A stretch of 64,000 bases of DNA from Burkholderia plantarii (GTDB lineage: Bacteria; Pseudomonadota; Gammaproteobacteria; Burkholderiales; Burkholderiaceae), in the NCBI RefSeq assembly GCF_001411805.1, contig NZ_CP007213.1, forward strand, positions 1,798,001-1,862,000, in the 5' to 3' direction. A program made the position numbers and the translations under genes. Below, one piece after another: positions 42,930 to 52,495 of this stretch. The notes beneath the pieces were generated by a model. It did no database searches and was not told where the DNA came from. It was given only the letters and a program-made list of their open reading frames with translations. How positions within the stretch are numbered: position 1 is the first letter of the stretch; each line of letters begins with the position of its first letter.

Positions 42930-43010
42930 TCGAACGACGTTTCCCAGTTCATCATTGCTCGCGCCATGGATACAGAAGTTTCGATAATGGCAAAAAATTT
43001 ATCGACACGG
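42930..43010 (-). mobile_element. IS701-family terminal fragment (inverted copy)
   Basis: Read on the minus strand this is CCGTGTCGATAAATTTTT and then the transposase start ATGGCGCGAGCAATGATGAA. It is almost identical to 23504-23586 but points the other way. Only about 80 bp remain; after TCGTTCGAGG the similarity stops. It marks the right end of the island. The 284 bp up to the next gene show no recognisable coding sequence. Confidence 0.8.
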
Positions 43011-43294
43011 TAATAACATGGGCGGCTCTCGTGCGTCGGCAAACCGAGCCGGGTATTCGGCCCGGCCGGCTCTGGATGATCGATCGTCGGGGCGGCGGGA
43101 GGGGAGCCACGGCGGCCATGCGAGCCTCGCGATCCGTGGGACGGAGATCGGGGCGCATGCCGTTGGAATCCGGCTCGCGCCGGGCGGCAGCGTCACTTTT
43201 CGTTTTCGTCGACGCTGGCCGGGACAACCGTTCGACTGGTGCCTTGGGGCGGATTCGTCGCGCGACCGCCGCATCAATCGAGGTCCCGGCGCCG

Positions 43295-44551
43295 TCAGGC
43301 CGCTTCGCGCTTCGTGGCCGCTGCCTCCGGCGCCACGCCGACCTTCCAGACCGTCGACGGTTCGGTGCCGTTGACCGAGTGGTTGCCGACGATCCTCGCC
43401 TTGTAGATCACCGGGTTGTGCGAGGCCACCGTGCGCGCGTTGCGCCAGTGGCGGTCGAGCGCCGCCGCGCCGCGCGTGGCCGACGCGCCGAGCGCGTTGA
43501 ACAGGTGCGTGGCCGCGCGCAGCACGAGCTCGGTCACCACCACCTGGGCCTGCGCCGATTCGAGTTCGGCGGCGACGTTCGCCTCGTGTTCGGCCGGCGT
43601 GTCGGCGCCATCGTGCAGTTGGTAGGCGCGTTGCGCGGGCTCGGCCGCGCGCAGCGCGATCGCCTCGGCCGCGTAGGCCCACGACGCCACTTCGCCCACC
43701 ACCTGCAGGATCTGCGGATCGTCGCCGGCGCGCGCGGCGTTGCCGTGGCTGTAGATCCGCTTGCGCTCGCGCACCAGGCGGCCGGCGTCGCGTTCGGCCG
43801 CGCGCGCGATGCCGGCCAGCGTCGCCAGATGGAACAGCTGGTAGAACGCGGTCTGGTAGCGAAAGCGCCGCGAGAAGTCGATCAATCCGTGCGGATCGAC
43901 GCGCGCGTCGGTGAAGCGCGTCGTGCCGCTGCCGGTGGTGCGCTGGCCGAAGCCGTCCCAGTCGTCGACCAGCGTGACGCCCGGCTGGGCCGTGGCGACG
44001 GCCGCGATCACCGGCGCGCCGTCGTCGGCGCGCTGCGCATAGACGTCGATCCAGTCCGCGAACAGGCTGCCCGTGGTGTAGAACTTCTCGCCGTTGACGA
44101 CCCAGCCGTCGTCACGACGCGAAACCCGGGTGCGCGCCTCGCCGAGCGCCGCGTCGCCGGTCTCGCTCCAGGCGTTTCCGACCAGCTGCCCGGCCGCGAA
44201 GCGGGCGAGCCAGGTGTCGCGCGCGGCACCGGGCGGCGCGTTGAGCCAGTCCTCGACGAACGCGAAATGGCCGCGCAACGCCTGCGGCAGGTTCGAATCG
44301 GCGGCGGCGAGCTCGATCAGCAGGCGGAACAGCTGCGGGATCGAGGCGCCGAGGCCGCCCGAGGCCGCCGGCACGCGCAGCGCGCCGAAGCCGGCCTGCT
44401 TGAGCCAGCCGATCGCCTCGACGGGCAGCGTGCGGTGTTGATCGCGCGCCACGGCACCGCTGGCGATGCGCGCGAAGATCGGCCGGAAACGCTCGGCGAG
44501 GGTGTCGTAATCGGCGCCGGTCGAGCGGGCGGGGGCGGATGGCTGAGGCAT
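43295..44551 (-). CDS. Acyl-CoA dehydrogenase-fold flavoprotein (DszC/SfnB-like)
   Basis: This 418-residue protein has the acyl-CoA dehydrogenase fold: an N-terminal helical domain (FGALRVPAASGGLGASIPQL), middle barrel motifs (GNAWSETGDAA, WVVNGEKFYTTGSLFADWID) and a C-terminal helical bundle with HLFNALGASATRGAAALDRH. The wording is close to the DszC/SfnC-type monooxygenases that use reduced flavin to oxidise sulfur compounds, not to classic beta-oxidation enzymes. The start at 44551 is preferred to a longer frame. No sulfonate transporters are adjacent, so the substrate stays open. Confidence 0.85.
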   Translation of the reverse strand: MPQPSAPARSTGADYDTLAERFRPIFARIASGAVARDQHRTLPVEAIGWLKQAGFGALRVPAASGGLGASIPQLFRLLIELAAADSNLPQALRGHFAFVEDWLNAPPGAARDTWLARFAAGQLVGNAWSETGDAALGEARTRVSRRDDGWVVNGEKFYTTGSLFADWIDVYAQRADDGAPVIAAVATAQPGVTLVDDWDGFGQRTTGSGTTRFTDARVDPHGLIDFSRRFRYQTAFYQLFHLATLAGIARAAERDAGRLVRERKRIYSHGNAARAGDDPQILQVVGEVASWAYAAEAIALRAAEPAQRAYQLHDGADTPAEHEANVAAELESAQAQVVVTELVLRAATHLFNALGASATRGAAALDRHWRNARTVASHNPVIYKARIVGNHSVNGTEPSTVWKVGVAPEAAATKREAA

Positions 44552-44829
44552 GGCGGCGGCTCCTGACGGATCGGACAAGCCCGATTTATACGGAGCGGCG
44601 CGCGGGGCTGACAACGAAGCAGTTCGGGGATCGATATTCTGGCGGGCGGAAAGCGGCCGGGAGCAGGCGTGGGCGAGCCGGGGCGTGGGCGAGCCCGCGG
44701 CGCGAGGCCGGGCTTTCACGCCACGCTCGGCCCGCGGTCATCGCGCGGCCCGCACCGATCGCCGTCGATCCACCGAATCGGACGCCCGCCGAACACATCA
44801 CCGCCGGCCGCCAGCGGCGTCGCGCGGCT

Positions 44830-45447
44830 TCAATTCAGCGGCGACCACGGCTCCGGCAGACAGATCGTCGAGGTGGCGTGCTCGATCTGCTCGGGGCCGC
44901 CGCGCGGCGGCCACAGGCCCTCGGCATAGTGCTGCCGGCGCAGCGCCATGCGCTGCTCGAGGCTCGAGAATCCCCAGAGATGCGTGATGCGCGGCGGCCC
45001 GTCGAGCGCATACAGATTGCCCACCAGATGCGACGTATAGGCCGCGGCCGGTCCCACCGTCCGCTCCCAGGCGGCGATGGTGGGCGCGATCCCGCCCGGC
45101 TTGAGCCAGTAGCGCCGCAGTTCGTAGAACGCGCCGAACGCAGCCGGCTCGATGTCGGGCAGGAACGGGAACAGCGCGTGGCTTTCCATGCTCAGCTCGA
45201 TTTCGGCGCCGTCGATCGCGAACGGTCGGCCGGCGAGCAGCGCGCGCCGGCGCTCCTGCATCAGTTCGTCCGTGCTGGCGAAGCCGCGCAGCACGACGAT
45301 GCGCGACAGCTCGCCGATTTCGGTGCGCCATGCGCCGAGCAGCCGCCCGGCGGCATCGGCGTCCGACACCCAGCGTCGAGCGCCGGCGGACACCGCGTCC
45401 TGTTGCAGCAAGGGGCATTTCAGCGTTGCGAATTCGTAGATCGTCAT
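44830..45447 (-). CDS. NIPSNAP family protein
   Basis: This 205-residue protein has two ferredoxin-like alpha-beta halves of the NIPSNAP/ABM type. It opens MTIYEFATLKCPLLQQDAV and later has FYELRRYWLKPGGIAPTIAAW and GNLYALDGPPRITHLWGFSS. The family's role is unclear; it often lies beside flavin-dependent oxidoreductases. Here the DszC-like gene lies 278 bp downstream on the same strand, with no gene seen in the gap. The start at 45447 is chosen because the family begins at this Met. Confidence 0.85.
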   Translation of the reverse strand: MTIYEFATLKCPLLQQDAVSAGARRWVSDADAAGRLLGAWRTEIGELSRIVVLRGFASTDELMQERRRALLAGRPFAIDGAEIELSMESHALFPFLPDIEPAAFGAFYELRRYWLKPGGIAPTIAAWERTVGPAAAYTSHLVGNLYALDGPPRITHLWGFSSLEQRMALRRQHYAEGLWPPRGGPEQIEHATSTICLPEPWSPLN

Positions 45448-45702
45448 GGGATGCGCTCCGTTCGAGGTGAGCGTGGGCGGGGCGGCTGGGCGCATCCTCG
45501 GGCACGCGCGATGGTGCCGCCTGCCGCTCACTGCCTGGCAGTCAGAATTGGCAATTGTCGCTGAATTGTTCCGGCAGGACATTGCACGCGCCATCGGACG
45601 CGACGGCTGCCTTTGCTGCTCCGCTGGCGCGGCCCGGGCTATTGCGGGCGCGTCGACGAAGGCGCCCGACGGGATGCGCGACGGTGCCGGTGCGAAGATC
45701 GG

Positions 45703-45900
45703 TCAAGGCTCCGGAAAGTCAAAGTCGTATTTCCCGTTGGAATTGGAAATGAATCCCTTGAGCGCGATGATCAAGCCGTGGTACGTGCCGAGCGCTGCTT
45801 GAATTTCGCTACGGGTCTCCCCGTCGTATCCACTCACCTGCAACACCGCTGACGGGTCGCGACTCGACAGCCAAGGCACCAGACTGCGGCCGGCCGGCAT
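45703..45900 (-). CDS. Small hypothetical protein
   Basis: This is a 65-residue candidate. CCGGGAGCAGGATG gives a ribosome site, and the second half (ETRSEIQAALGTYHGLIIAL, then KGFISNSNGKYDFDF) reads like a real folded segment. It could also be the 3' end of a decayed longer gene. In the adjacent stretch 45901-46241 another minus-strand frame contains FVNGDFDQICTITGNRQGD without a good start. Confidence 0.4.
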   Translation of the reverse strand: MPAGRSLVPWLSSRDPSAVLQVSGYDGETRSEIQAALGTYHGLIIALKGFISNSNGKYDFDFPEP

Positions 45901-46241
45901 CCTGCTCCCGGTTGTGAATAAAATCCGATGGTCCCGACTTCATTCGCATCCGCCAGCCCTCCATGTTTTGGGGAATGTAGCAATGCATTTTCCGGTTCCG
46001 ACGGCCGGGGTCGGGCTGGCCGCGCCGATCGGATCTCCCTGCCGGTTGCCGGTGATCGTGCAGATCTGGTCGAAATCCCCGTTGACGAACAGCACCGGTT
46101 GCAACAGGCGGCCACCGTCCGGCGCCGCGCGCGCATCGGTGATGCCGGCATGGGCGTTGCTTCCCCCGCGGGGGCCGCACGACATTGCCATGCGCAGCGG
46201 CGCGCACCGACAAACAAATGTGAAAACAGGGGAGTGAGCCC

Positions 46242-46784
46242 ATGAGCCGGAGGAAAAAAAGCACATCTGGCGCCACCGACAGGCTGCAAACCGTTCCGGA
46301 TACGTCGAGCCCCGCCTTTGCGACCGGCAACCCGGCCGCAAGGGCGTTCGACGGCTTCGCGGCGACAGTTACGCGCTGGGCCGGGTCGCCCATGGCATTT
46401 TGCGTTGCCATCCTTGCCGTTGTCGCGTGGGTGGTGACGGGGCCGATCTTTCATTATTCGGATGCGTGGCAACTGGTGATCAATACGGGGACCACCATCG
46501 TCACCTTCCTGATGGTGTTCCTGATTCAGCAAAGCCAGAACAAGGATAGCGTCGCCGTTCATCTGAAGTTGAACGAGTTGCTCGCGTCGCAGAAGGACGC
46601 GAGCAACCGGTTGATCGGAATCGAAGACGCTTCCGAAAACGATTTGCGCCGCATTGCGGCCGCCTATCTCGAGCTGGCCGAGCAAGCCGGGAGCGCATCC
46701 CGGAAAGGCCGCGATGTCGACGACTGTATCGAAGACTCCAGAGAGCCGAAAGAGGCGCCCCCGCCGGCGGGAAACCGAACGTGA
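46242..46784 (+). CDS. Low-affinity iron permease family protein
   Basis: This 180-residue membrane protein has two helices (PMAFCVAILAVVAWVVTGPI; VINTGTTIVTFLMVFLIQQS) and then the highly typical QNKDSVAVHLKLNELLASQ segment. That combination identifies the PF04120-type family, named for yeast Fet4 but of uncertain role in bacteria. AGGGGAGTGAGCCCATG is a good ribosome site. It lies 144 bp upstream of the large hybrid kinase on the same strand. Confidence 0.9.
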   Translation: MSRRKKSTSGATDRLQTVPDTSSPAFATGNPAARAFDGFAATVTRWAGSPMAFCVAILAVVAWVVTGPIFHYSDAWQLVINTGTTIVTFLMVFLIQQSQNKDSVAVHLKLNELLASQKDASNRLIGIEDASENDLRRIAAAYLELAEQAGSASRKGRDVDDCIEDSREPKEAPPPAGNRT

Positions 46785-46928
46785 ATGCGTGGCCCGGCCG
46801 CTCCCGGCTACCCGCCGCGAAGCATGCTTCGGGCGACCCGAAGCGCGTGCGCGAGGGGCTTTCGGAAACTGCGAAAAGAACCGTAGTGAGCGGATAGAAT
46901 CAGCTTTTTGGGCCGGAACGGAGCCTCC

Positions 46929-49900
46929 GTGAGCAAGCAAGACACGCATGATCTCGACGCCGAGGGAACTGGCGCCCCCGATTTCCTCCGCGGCGGCGGT
47001 GCATTGGGACGGTCAATGCGGGTACACGCTTGGGAGGCGACGTCGCTTGGCGTGCCGGATACCTGGCCGCAGAGCCTGCGGTCGGCGGTCGGCATTTGCC
47101 TGGGCGCCAATTTTCCCATCGCGATCTACTGGGGCCCGGAGCTGGTCCTGCTCTACAACGACGCCTGGAGCCCTATCCCGGGCGCGAAACACCCTTGGGC
47201 GCTGGGACGCCCCGGCGTGGAAGTCTGGCCAGAGATATGGACCGAGATCGGGCCGCTGTTCAGACAGGTCCTGGACACCGGCGTCGGCGTCTGGCAGCAC
47301 GACCAGCTGCTGCCGATGCGCCGGCACGGCTACACGGAAGAGTGCTACTTCAATTTCACGTTCAGCCCGATCCATGGCGACACGGGAGCGGTGGAGGGCA
47401 TTTTCAACGCGGTCCTGGAAACCACCTCGGCGGTCATCTCGAAGCGACGCGAACGCGTCCTGCGCGAGCTTGCGGAGGCCCTGGCCGAAGCGCGAGACGA
47501 GCGGGACGTTTTTTCCGCCGCCGCCGAGCTTCTGGCCGCGGAGCGTGCCGATCTGCCGTTTTTCCTGCTCTACCAGTCCGGCGGCATGCCGGCGGTGGCG
47601 CAACTGCGCGCGGCCGCCGGCGTCGAGCCCGGCGGGCCGGCCGCGCCCGACTCGATCGCGCTGGACGCGGATGCCGGCGCCGTCTGGCCGCTCGCCGCCG
47701 TATCGCTGACCGGGCGGGCCGTGCTCGTCGATGATCTCCAGCCGCGTTTTGCCTCGGCATTGACAGGCGGCCCATGGCCGGAGCCGTGTACCCAGGCGCT
47801 GATCCTGCCGGTGGTGACCACGGCGCATCCCGCCACGGTCGACACGTTCCTGGTGGCCGGGGCGAGCCCGCGCCGCCCCCTCGACGACGAGTACCACAGC
47901 TTCCTGCAACGCATTTCGGCTCACATCGCCGCGGCGCTCGCCAGCGCGCGCGCCTATGCCGAGGAGCGCCGTCGAGCCGATGCACTGGCGGAGATCGACC
48001 GCGCCAAGACGACGTTCTTTACCAACGTGAGCCATGAATTCCGCACCCCGCTGACGCTCATGCTCGGGCCGCTCGAGGAACTGCTGGCGGTCCCGGACCA
48101 GTTTCCGCCGGCCGCCATCCCGGCCCTGCAGGTGGCGCATCGAAACGGATTGCGGCTGCTCAGGCTGGTCAACTCGCTGCTCGATTTCTCGCGGCTCGAG
48201 GCGGGCCGGCTGCAGGCCAGATTCGTGCGAACCGATCTGGCGAAACTGACGATGGATCTGGCCAGCAACTTTCGCTCGCTGATGGAGCGTGCGAATCTGG
48301 CCTTCGCGGTCGACTGCGAGGCGCTCGCCGCGCCGATCGCGGTCGACCGGGAGATGTGGGAAAAAATTGTCCTCAACCTGCTCTCGAACGCGTTCAAGTT
48401 CACCTTCGCGGGCGGCGTCTCGGTCACGCTTCGCCAGCGCGAGCACGTCGAGCTGATCGTCAGCGACACCGGAATCGGGATCGCGGCGGAGCAACTGCCC
48501 CGCGTCTTCGAACGCTTCCACCGGATCGAGGGCGCACGCGGCCGATCGTTCGAAGGCAGCGGAATCGGTCTCGCGCTTGTCGAGGAACTCGTGCGCATGC
48601 ATGGAGGCAGGATCGATGTCGTCAGCGCGGTGGGCAAGGGCACGACCTTCACGGTGTCGATCCCGCCCGGCCCGCCGAGCCTCTCCGGCGCCGAGCCCGA
48701 TGCCGGCTCCCGTCCGCCCGACCGCGATGCGGCGCAGGCTTTCCTGGAGGAAGCCGCGCGCTGGCTGCCCGATGCGGGGGAGGGCGCCTGCGGCGCCGCC
48801 GCCGCGCGACTCGACGCGCAAGCGCTGCCGCCGCGCAAGGAGAACACGCTGATTCTCGTCGCCGACGACAATGCGGACATGCGCGCCTACGTGCAGCGCC
48901 TGCTTGGTGACCAGTACGACGTCGCCAGTGCCGTCGACGGGCACGACGCATTGCGGGCCGCGAGACGCAGCCGCCCCGATCTGATCCTGGCGGACATCAT
49001 GATGCCGGGGCTCGACGGGATTGGCCTGCTGGAAACGGTGCGCCGCGACGAGGCGCTGCGCGACGTGCCGGTCATCCTGCTGTCCGCGCGCGCCGGCGAG
49101 GAAGCGCGCGTCCACGGCATGCGGGCCGGCGCCGACGACTATCTGGTCAAGCCTTTCTCGGCGCGCGAACTCGTCGTGCGGGTGGGCGCGCTGCTGAAGA
49201 TAACGGCACAGCGGCGGAAAAGCGAGGACCGCTTTCGCGCGCTGGTCGGCGCATCCTCGAACGCGGTCTATTCGATGAACGCCGACTGGACCGAGATGCG
49301 CTTCCTCGAAGGCCGTGACTTCATCGCCGATACGCAAACCCCAAGCTCGACCTGGCTGGAGCGATATGTCGATCCGGAGGACCGGCCGACGGTCCTGGCC
49401 CACGTCAGGGAGGCGATCCGCACCAAAGGCCGGTTCGAACTCGAGCATCGCGTCCGGCGTGCCGACGGCTCGCTGGGCTGGACGCTGTCGCGTGCCATTC
49501 CGGTGCTGGACAAGGCCGGCGAGCTGGTCGAATGGTTTGGCATGGCCATCGATACCTCGGAGCGCAAGCGCGTTGAAATCGTGCTGCGCGACAACGCTGC
49601 CTGGCTGGAAGCGCAGAAGGAGGCATTTCAGGCCGCGGTGGACAATGCGCCGCTGCCGGTGTCGCTCGACATCCTGGCGCGCGCCGCCGTCGCCCAGATC
49701 GGCGGCGAGGCGCGCTGCGCCTTCTATCTGGCCGATGCCGGACAGACCGAGCTGACCCGTGTCCCGGGAATGTCCGAAGACATCGCCGACAACGTGGAAC
49801 GCTTCCCCATTTCAGGCGACTCCTTCGCATGCGGGCTGGCCGGATACACACGGCAGCCCGTCATCACGCCCGACGTCGACGACGATCCCCGCTGGCAGGA

Positions 49901-51224
49901 CTGGCGGTGGCTGGCCCGGCAGCACGCCTATCGCGCCTGCTGGGTGTTTCCGGTCGAGACGTCGGTGGGAAAGGTGGTGGGCGCGTTCGCCATGTACCAT
50001 CCGGTGCCCCGAACGCCCACGGATCGCGACCACGAACTGGCGCTGCGGCTGACTTTTTGCGCCGCCATCATCATCTCGCGGCATAAGGAAGCCGAGGAGC
50101 GAGCTCGCGGCGTCGAGGCACTGCGTCTCGCCGATCGTCAGAAGGACGAATTCCTGGCGATGCTGGCGCACGAGCTGCGAAACCCGCTCGCCCCCATTGC
50201 CAACGCGAGCGAGCTGCTGTCGCGGATACCGCTCGGGGATCCGCAGGTCGGATTCGCAACCGACATCATCCGGCGCCAGATCACCCAACTCAGCCGGCTG
50301 GTCGACGACCTCCTCGATGTGTCTCGAATCACGCAGGGCCGCATCGTCCTGCAGCGTCAGCCGGTGGAGCTGGCCAGCGTGATTTCGCAGGCGATCGAAA
50401 CGATCGCGCCGCGGCTTCGGGAGCGACGGCATCATCTTTCCGTCGAGACGGCGGGAGACCACGAGCGCCTGTGGGTGGAAGGCGACATGGCGCGACTCGT
50501 GCAATGTGTCGGCAACATTCTGGCGAACGCCGTGAAATATACGGACCCGGGGGGCACCATCCGGGTCTGGTCAGGTTCGGAGGGCTCGGTCGCCGTCATC
50601 GGGGTGTCCGACAACGGCGTCGGTATCAGCGCCGAACTGCTGCCTCACGTCTTCGATCTTTTCGTCCAGAGCGAGAGGACGCTCGATCGCGCGCTGGGAG
50701 GGCTGGGCGTCGGGCTGGCGATCGTGAAGCGGCTGGTCGCCATGCACGGCGGCACGATCAGCGCGCGTAGCCAGGGGCTCGGAAACGGCTCCACCTTTGA
50801 AGTTCGACTGCCGCGCATCGCGCAACCGGCGGCTTTGCAAGCGCATGACGCGCAGACGCGGACGAGCGCGAGGCGCGTGCTGATCGTGGACGACAACGCC
50901 GACGCGGCGGATTCGCTGTCGATATTGCTCGGGCTCCAGGGCCACACGGTGGAGGTCGCCTACAGCGCCGAGGACGCGATTCGTTGCGCCGAGACGTTTC
51001 GCCCTCAGGTCGCACTGCTCGACATCGGGCTGCCCGGCATGAGCGGCTACGAACTGGCCCGGACGCTTCGGGCAATGCCGCAGCTCGTCGGCACACGCCT
51101 CGTGGCCGTCACCGGTTACGGACAGACCGACGACGTGCGGACGGCATACGAGGCCGGGTTTGACGAACACCTCGTGAAGCCGGTCGAACCGGCGGCGCTG
51201 GAACGCAGCCTGGCGCAGCCGTGA
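46929..51224 (+). CDS. Double-hybrid sensor histidine kinase
   Basis: This very large cytoplasmic sensor of 1431 residues contains two complete kinase-receiver modules. The order is a PAS-like region (residues 30-150, AIYWGPELVLLYNDAWSPI), GAF (180-340), HisKA with His369 (FTNVSHEFRTPLTLMLGP), HATPase (430-570) and receiver 1 with Asp689 (LILADIMMPGLDG). A second PAS (770-880), a second GAF (910-1050), HisKA with His1081 (FLAMLAHELRNPLAPIANAS), HATPase (1120-1280) and receiver 2 with Asp1365 (VALLDIGLPGMSGYEL) follow. No membrane helix is seen. The GTG at 46929 with GGAG upstream is preferred to a TTG 21 bp earlier. It has no DNA-binding output domain and no adjacent response regulator. Confidence 0.95.
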   Translation: MSKQDTHDLDAEGTGAPDFLRGGGALGRSMRVHAWEATSLGVPDTWPQSLRSAVGICLGANFPIAIYWGPELVLLYNDAWSPIPGAKHPWALGRPGVEVWPEIWTEIGPLFRQVLDTGVGVWQHDQLLPMRRHGYTEECYFNFTFSPIHGDTGAVEGIFNAVLETTSAVISKRRERVLRELAEALAEARDERDVFSAAAELLAAERADLPFFLLYQSGGMPAVAQLRAAAGVEPGGPAAPDSIALDADAGAVWPLAAVSLTGRAVLVDDLQPRFASALTGGPWPEPCTQALILPVVTTAHPATVDTFLVAGASPRRPLDDEYHSFLQRISAHIAAALASARAYAEERRRADALAEIDRAKTTFFTNVSHEFRTPLTLMLGPLEELLAVPDQFPPAAIPALQVAHRNGLRLLRLVNSLLDFSRLEAGRLQARFVRTDLAKLTMDLASNFRSLMERANLAFAVDCEALAAPIAVDREMWEKIVLNLLSNAFKFTFAGGVSVTLRQREHVELIVSDTGIGIAAEQLPRVFERFHRIEGARGRSFEGSGIGLALVEELVRMHGGRIDVVSAVGKGTTFTVSIPPGPPSLSGAEPDAGSRPPDRDAAQAFLEEAARWLPDAGEGACGAAAARLDAQALPPRKENTLILVADDNADMRAYVQRLLGDQYDVASAVDGHDALRAARRSRPDLILADIMMPGLDGIGLLETVRRDEALRDVPVILLSARAGEEARVHGMRAGADDYLVKPFSARELVVRVGALLKITAQRRKSEDRFRALVGASSNAVYSMNADWTEMRFLEGRDFIADTQTPSSTWLERYVDPEDRPTVLAHVREAIRTKGRFELEHRVRRADGSLGWTLSRAIPVLDKAGELVEWFGMAIDTSERKRVEIVLRDNAAWLEAQKEAFQAAVDNAPLPVSLDILARAAVAQIGGEARCAFYLADAGQTELTRVPGMSEDIADNVERFPISGDSFACGLAGYTRQPVITPDVDDDPRWQDWRWLARQHAYRACWVFPVETSVGKVVGAFAMYHPVPRTPTDRDHELALRLTFCAAIIISRHKEAEERARGVEALRLADRQKDEFLAMLAHELRNPLAPIANASELLSRIPLGDPQVGFATDIIRRQITQLSRLVDDLLDVSRITQGRIVLQRQPVELASVISQAIETIAPRLRERRHHLSVETAGDHERLWVEGDMARLVQCVGNILANAVKYTDPGGTIRVWSGSEGSVAVIGVSDNGVGISAELLPHVFDLFVQSERTLDRALGGLGVGLAIVKRLVAMHGGTISARSQGLGNGSTFEVRLPRIAQPAALQAHDAQTRTSARRVLIVDDNADAADSLSILLGLQGHTVEVAYSAEDAIRCAETFRPQVALLDIGLPGMSGYELARTLRAMPQLVGTRLVAVTGYGQTDDVRTAYEAGFDEHLVKPVEPAALERSLAQP

Positions 51225-51408
51225 CAGGGCGATTCCCGCCGTGCCTGTTCGCGAACGCGCTTGCCGCGCGCGCGGCCCGGTGGGGCAGGCGCGGCGGGCA
51301 CTGACGCGACGCTGCACCGGACGCGGCAGGCGCCCGCATCAAACGGATCGTCGCGCGTGCCCGCCGCGCCGCCCACGAGCCGGTCCGCGCTCCGGCCGGC
51401 CAGCCGCG

Positions 51409-51939
51409 TCACGGGCCACGCCGCAGCAGCGGCGTGGGCTCCGGCTGCCCCTCGTAGTAATCGGCCTCGCGCAGGAACCCATGGCGCCCGAACGCATCGA
51501 CGACGAGTGCGCCGCTGTCGGGATAGGTGCAGATCTCCGCGGGCGGCGCGGCGCCGATCGCGAGATAGACCAGATCCGTGCCGCCCGGCGTCGCCGGATT
51601 GGCGATCTGGTGCGCGATTCCCGTGTCGGCCGGACAGGAAATGCAGTCTCCCGCGCGGATCTCGTCGACACGATCGCCGTAGCGGAACAGCCCTTGTCCC
51701 TCCAGTACGACGAAGATCTCGTCGGCCATCAGGTGCGTGTGGGCCGGGCACGCGCTGTGGCCCGGCGGCACCCGTATGGCGTTCATGCCCAGACGCCCCA
51801 TCCCGAAGCGCCCCGGCCCCGCCTCCCTCATCGCGGGCGTCAGGTCGCGGTGGAAGTGCGTCCAGGCGGCGGGGGCGTCGGCCGCGATTTCCGGCGCCGT
51901 ATGCAGGTTGATGATCGTGGGCGCCTGCTTGTCGGTCAT
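51409..51939 (-). CDS. Cupin-domain protein
   Basis: This 176-residue single cupin has motif 1 PAHTHLMADEIFVVLEGQG and motif 2 GDCISCPADTGIAHQIAN, giving the usual His/Glu metal ligands. AAGGATACGACATG provides a good ribosome site and fixes the start at 51939. The family spans isomerases, dioxygenases and sugar-binding proteins, and no substrate is indicated. It converges on the hybrid kinase with about 185 bp between. Confidence 0.85.
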   Translation of the reverse strand: MTDKQAPTIINLHTAPEIAADAPAAWTHFHRDLTPAMREAGPGRFGMGRLGMNAIRVPPGHSACPAHTHLMADEIFVVLEGQGLFRYGDRVDEIRAGDCISCPADTGIAHQIANPATPGGTDLVYLAIGAAPPAEICTYPDSGALVVDAFGRHGFLREADYYEGQPEPTPLLRRGP

Positions 51940-52131
51940 GTCGTATCCTTGTCCTCTGGGTTCCGCGCCGGTCAGGCACAAAGCCGGATCTTCCGGCCCG
52001 CGCGGCGCGATCGTGAACAGCGTGGCGAAGGCAGCCCGGCCGGTCAAGGCCGCGAGGCATGACGATCGCCGCGAAGGGTACGCCGTTGTCGTCACGCTCC
52101 AAGGTCCCGCGCCGCGCGCGACATCGCCCGC

Positions 52132-52260
52132 TCAATCGCGCGCCGCGAGTGCCACCCCCGCATCAGCGGCAACGCATCCGGCCCGGCCACCTTCTGGCGC
52201 GGCAGCAGGATGCCTTCCATGGCCTGCTTCTCGTGCGTGCGCGCCGCCTTCCCGCTTTCG
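52132..52260 (-). pseudogene. Fragment of an Ldh-type oxidoreductase gene (3' end duplicate)
   Basis: The last 40 or so codons, and some 3' flank, of the Ldh-family gene at 55918-56988 recur here. THEKQAMEGILLPR corresponds to AHEKQAAEGILLPL, and VAADAGVALAARD-stop corresponds to VAADAGVAPVVRD-stop, now in different frames because of small indels. Similarity continues into the flank (GCGCGCGACATCGCCCGCTCA in both). This is a decayed partial duplication in the same orientation, about 3.8 kb from the intact copy. Beyond it, 52261-52495 shows no clear gene. Confidence 0.65.
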
Positions 52261-52495
52261 CGGACTGCCTGTTCGAGCGTCCAGGATAGCTAGCCGAGTG
52301 CGAGTCCAAGGCCGCATTCGACGCGACGGCCTCGAAGGCCGCGGGAATGCGGTCGATGAGGTAATGCGCCCGAGGCGCCAAACGGGAAGACCGTGAGCGA
52401 GGCACTGCCATCCATGGAGCAGATCTGCGTCGGCGGCCAGCATCCGCAACGCGTCGAATCTCCGGAGCTTCATCCCGCGCGCGTCCGGCGGACTC

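Larger units (their letters stand above)
23504..43010. other. Accessory genomic island bracketed by inverted IS701-type ends
   Basis: The two ends carry inverted copies of the same roughly 80 bp sequence (23504-23586 and 42930-43010). Between them the composition is visibly less GC-rich, genes are short, on both strands and unrelated, and long spacers are common. Backbone-like genes resume on each side. No target-site duplication is evident: the left flank ends in CTTA and the right begins with TAAT. The bracket may derive from separate insertions rather than one composite transposon. Confidence 0.7.

Noticed and set aside
47013..49448. An 811-codon minus-strand frame
   Set aside because: It is antisense to the hybrid kinase, where all kinase motifs are on the + strand.
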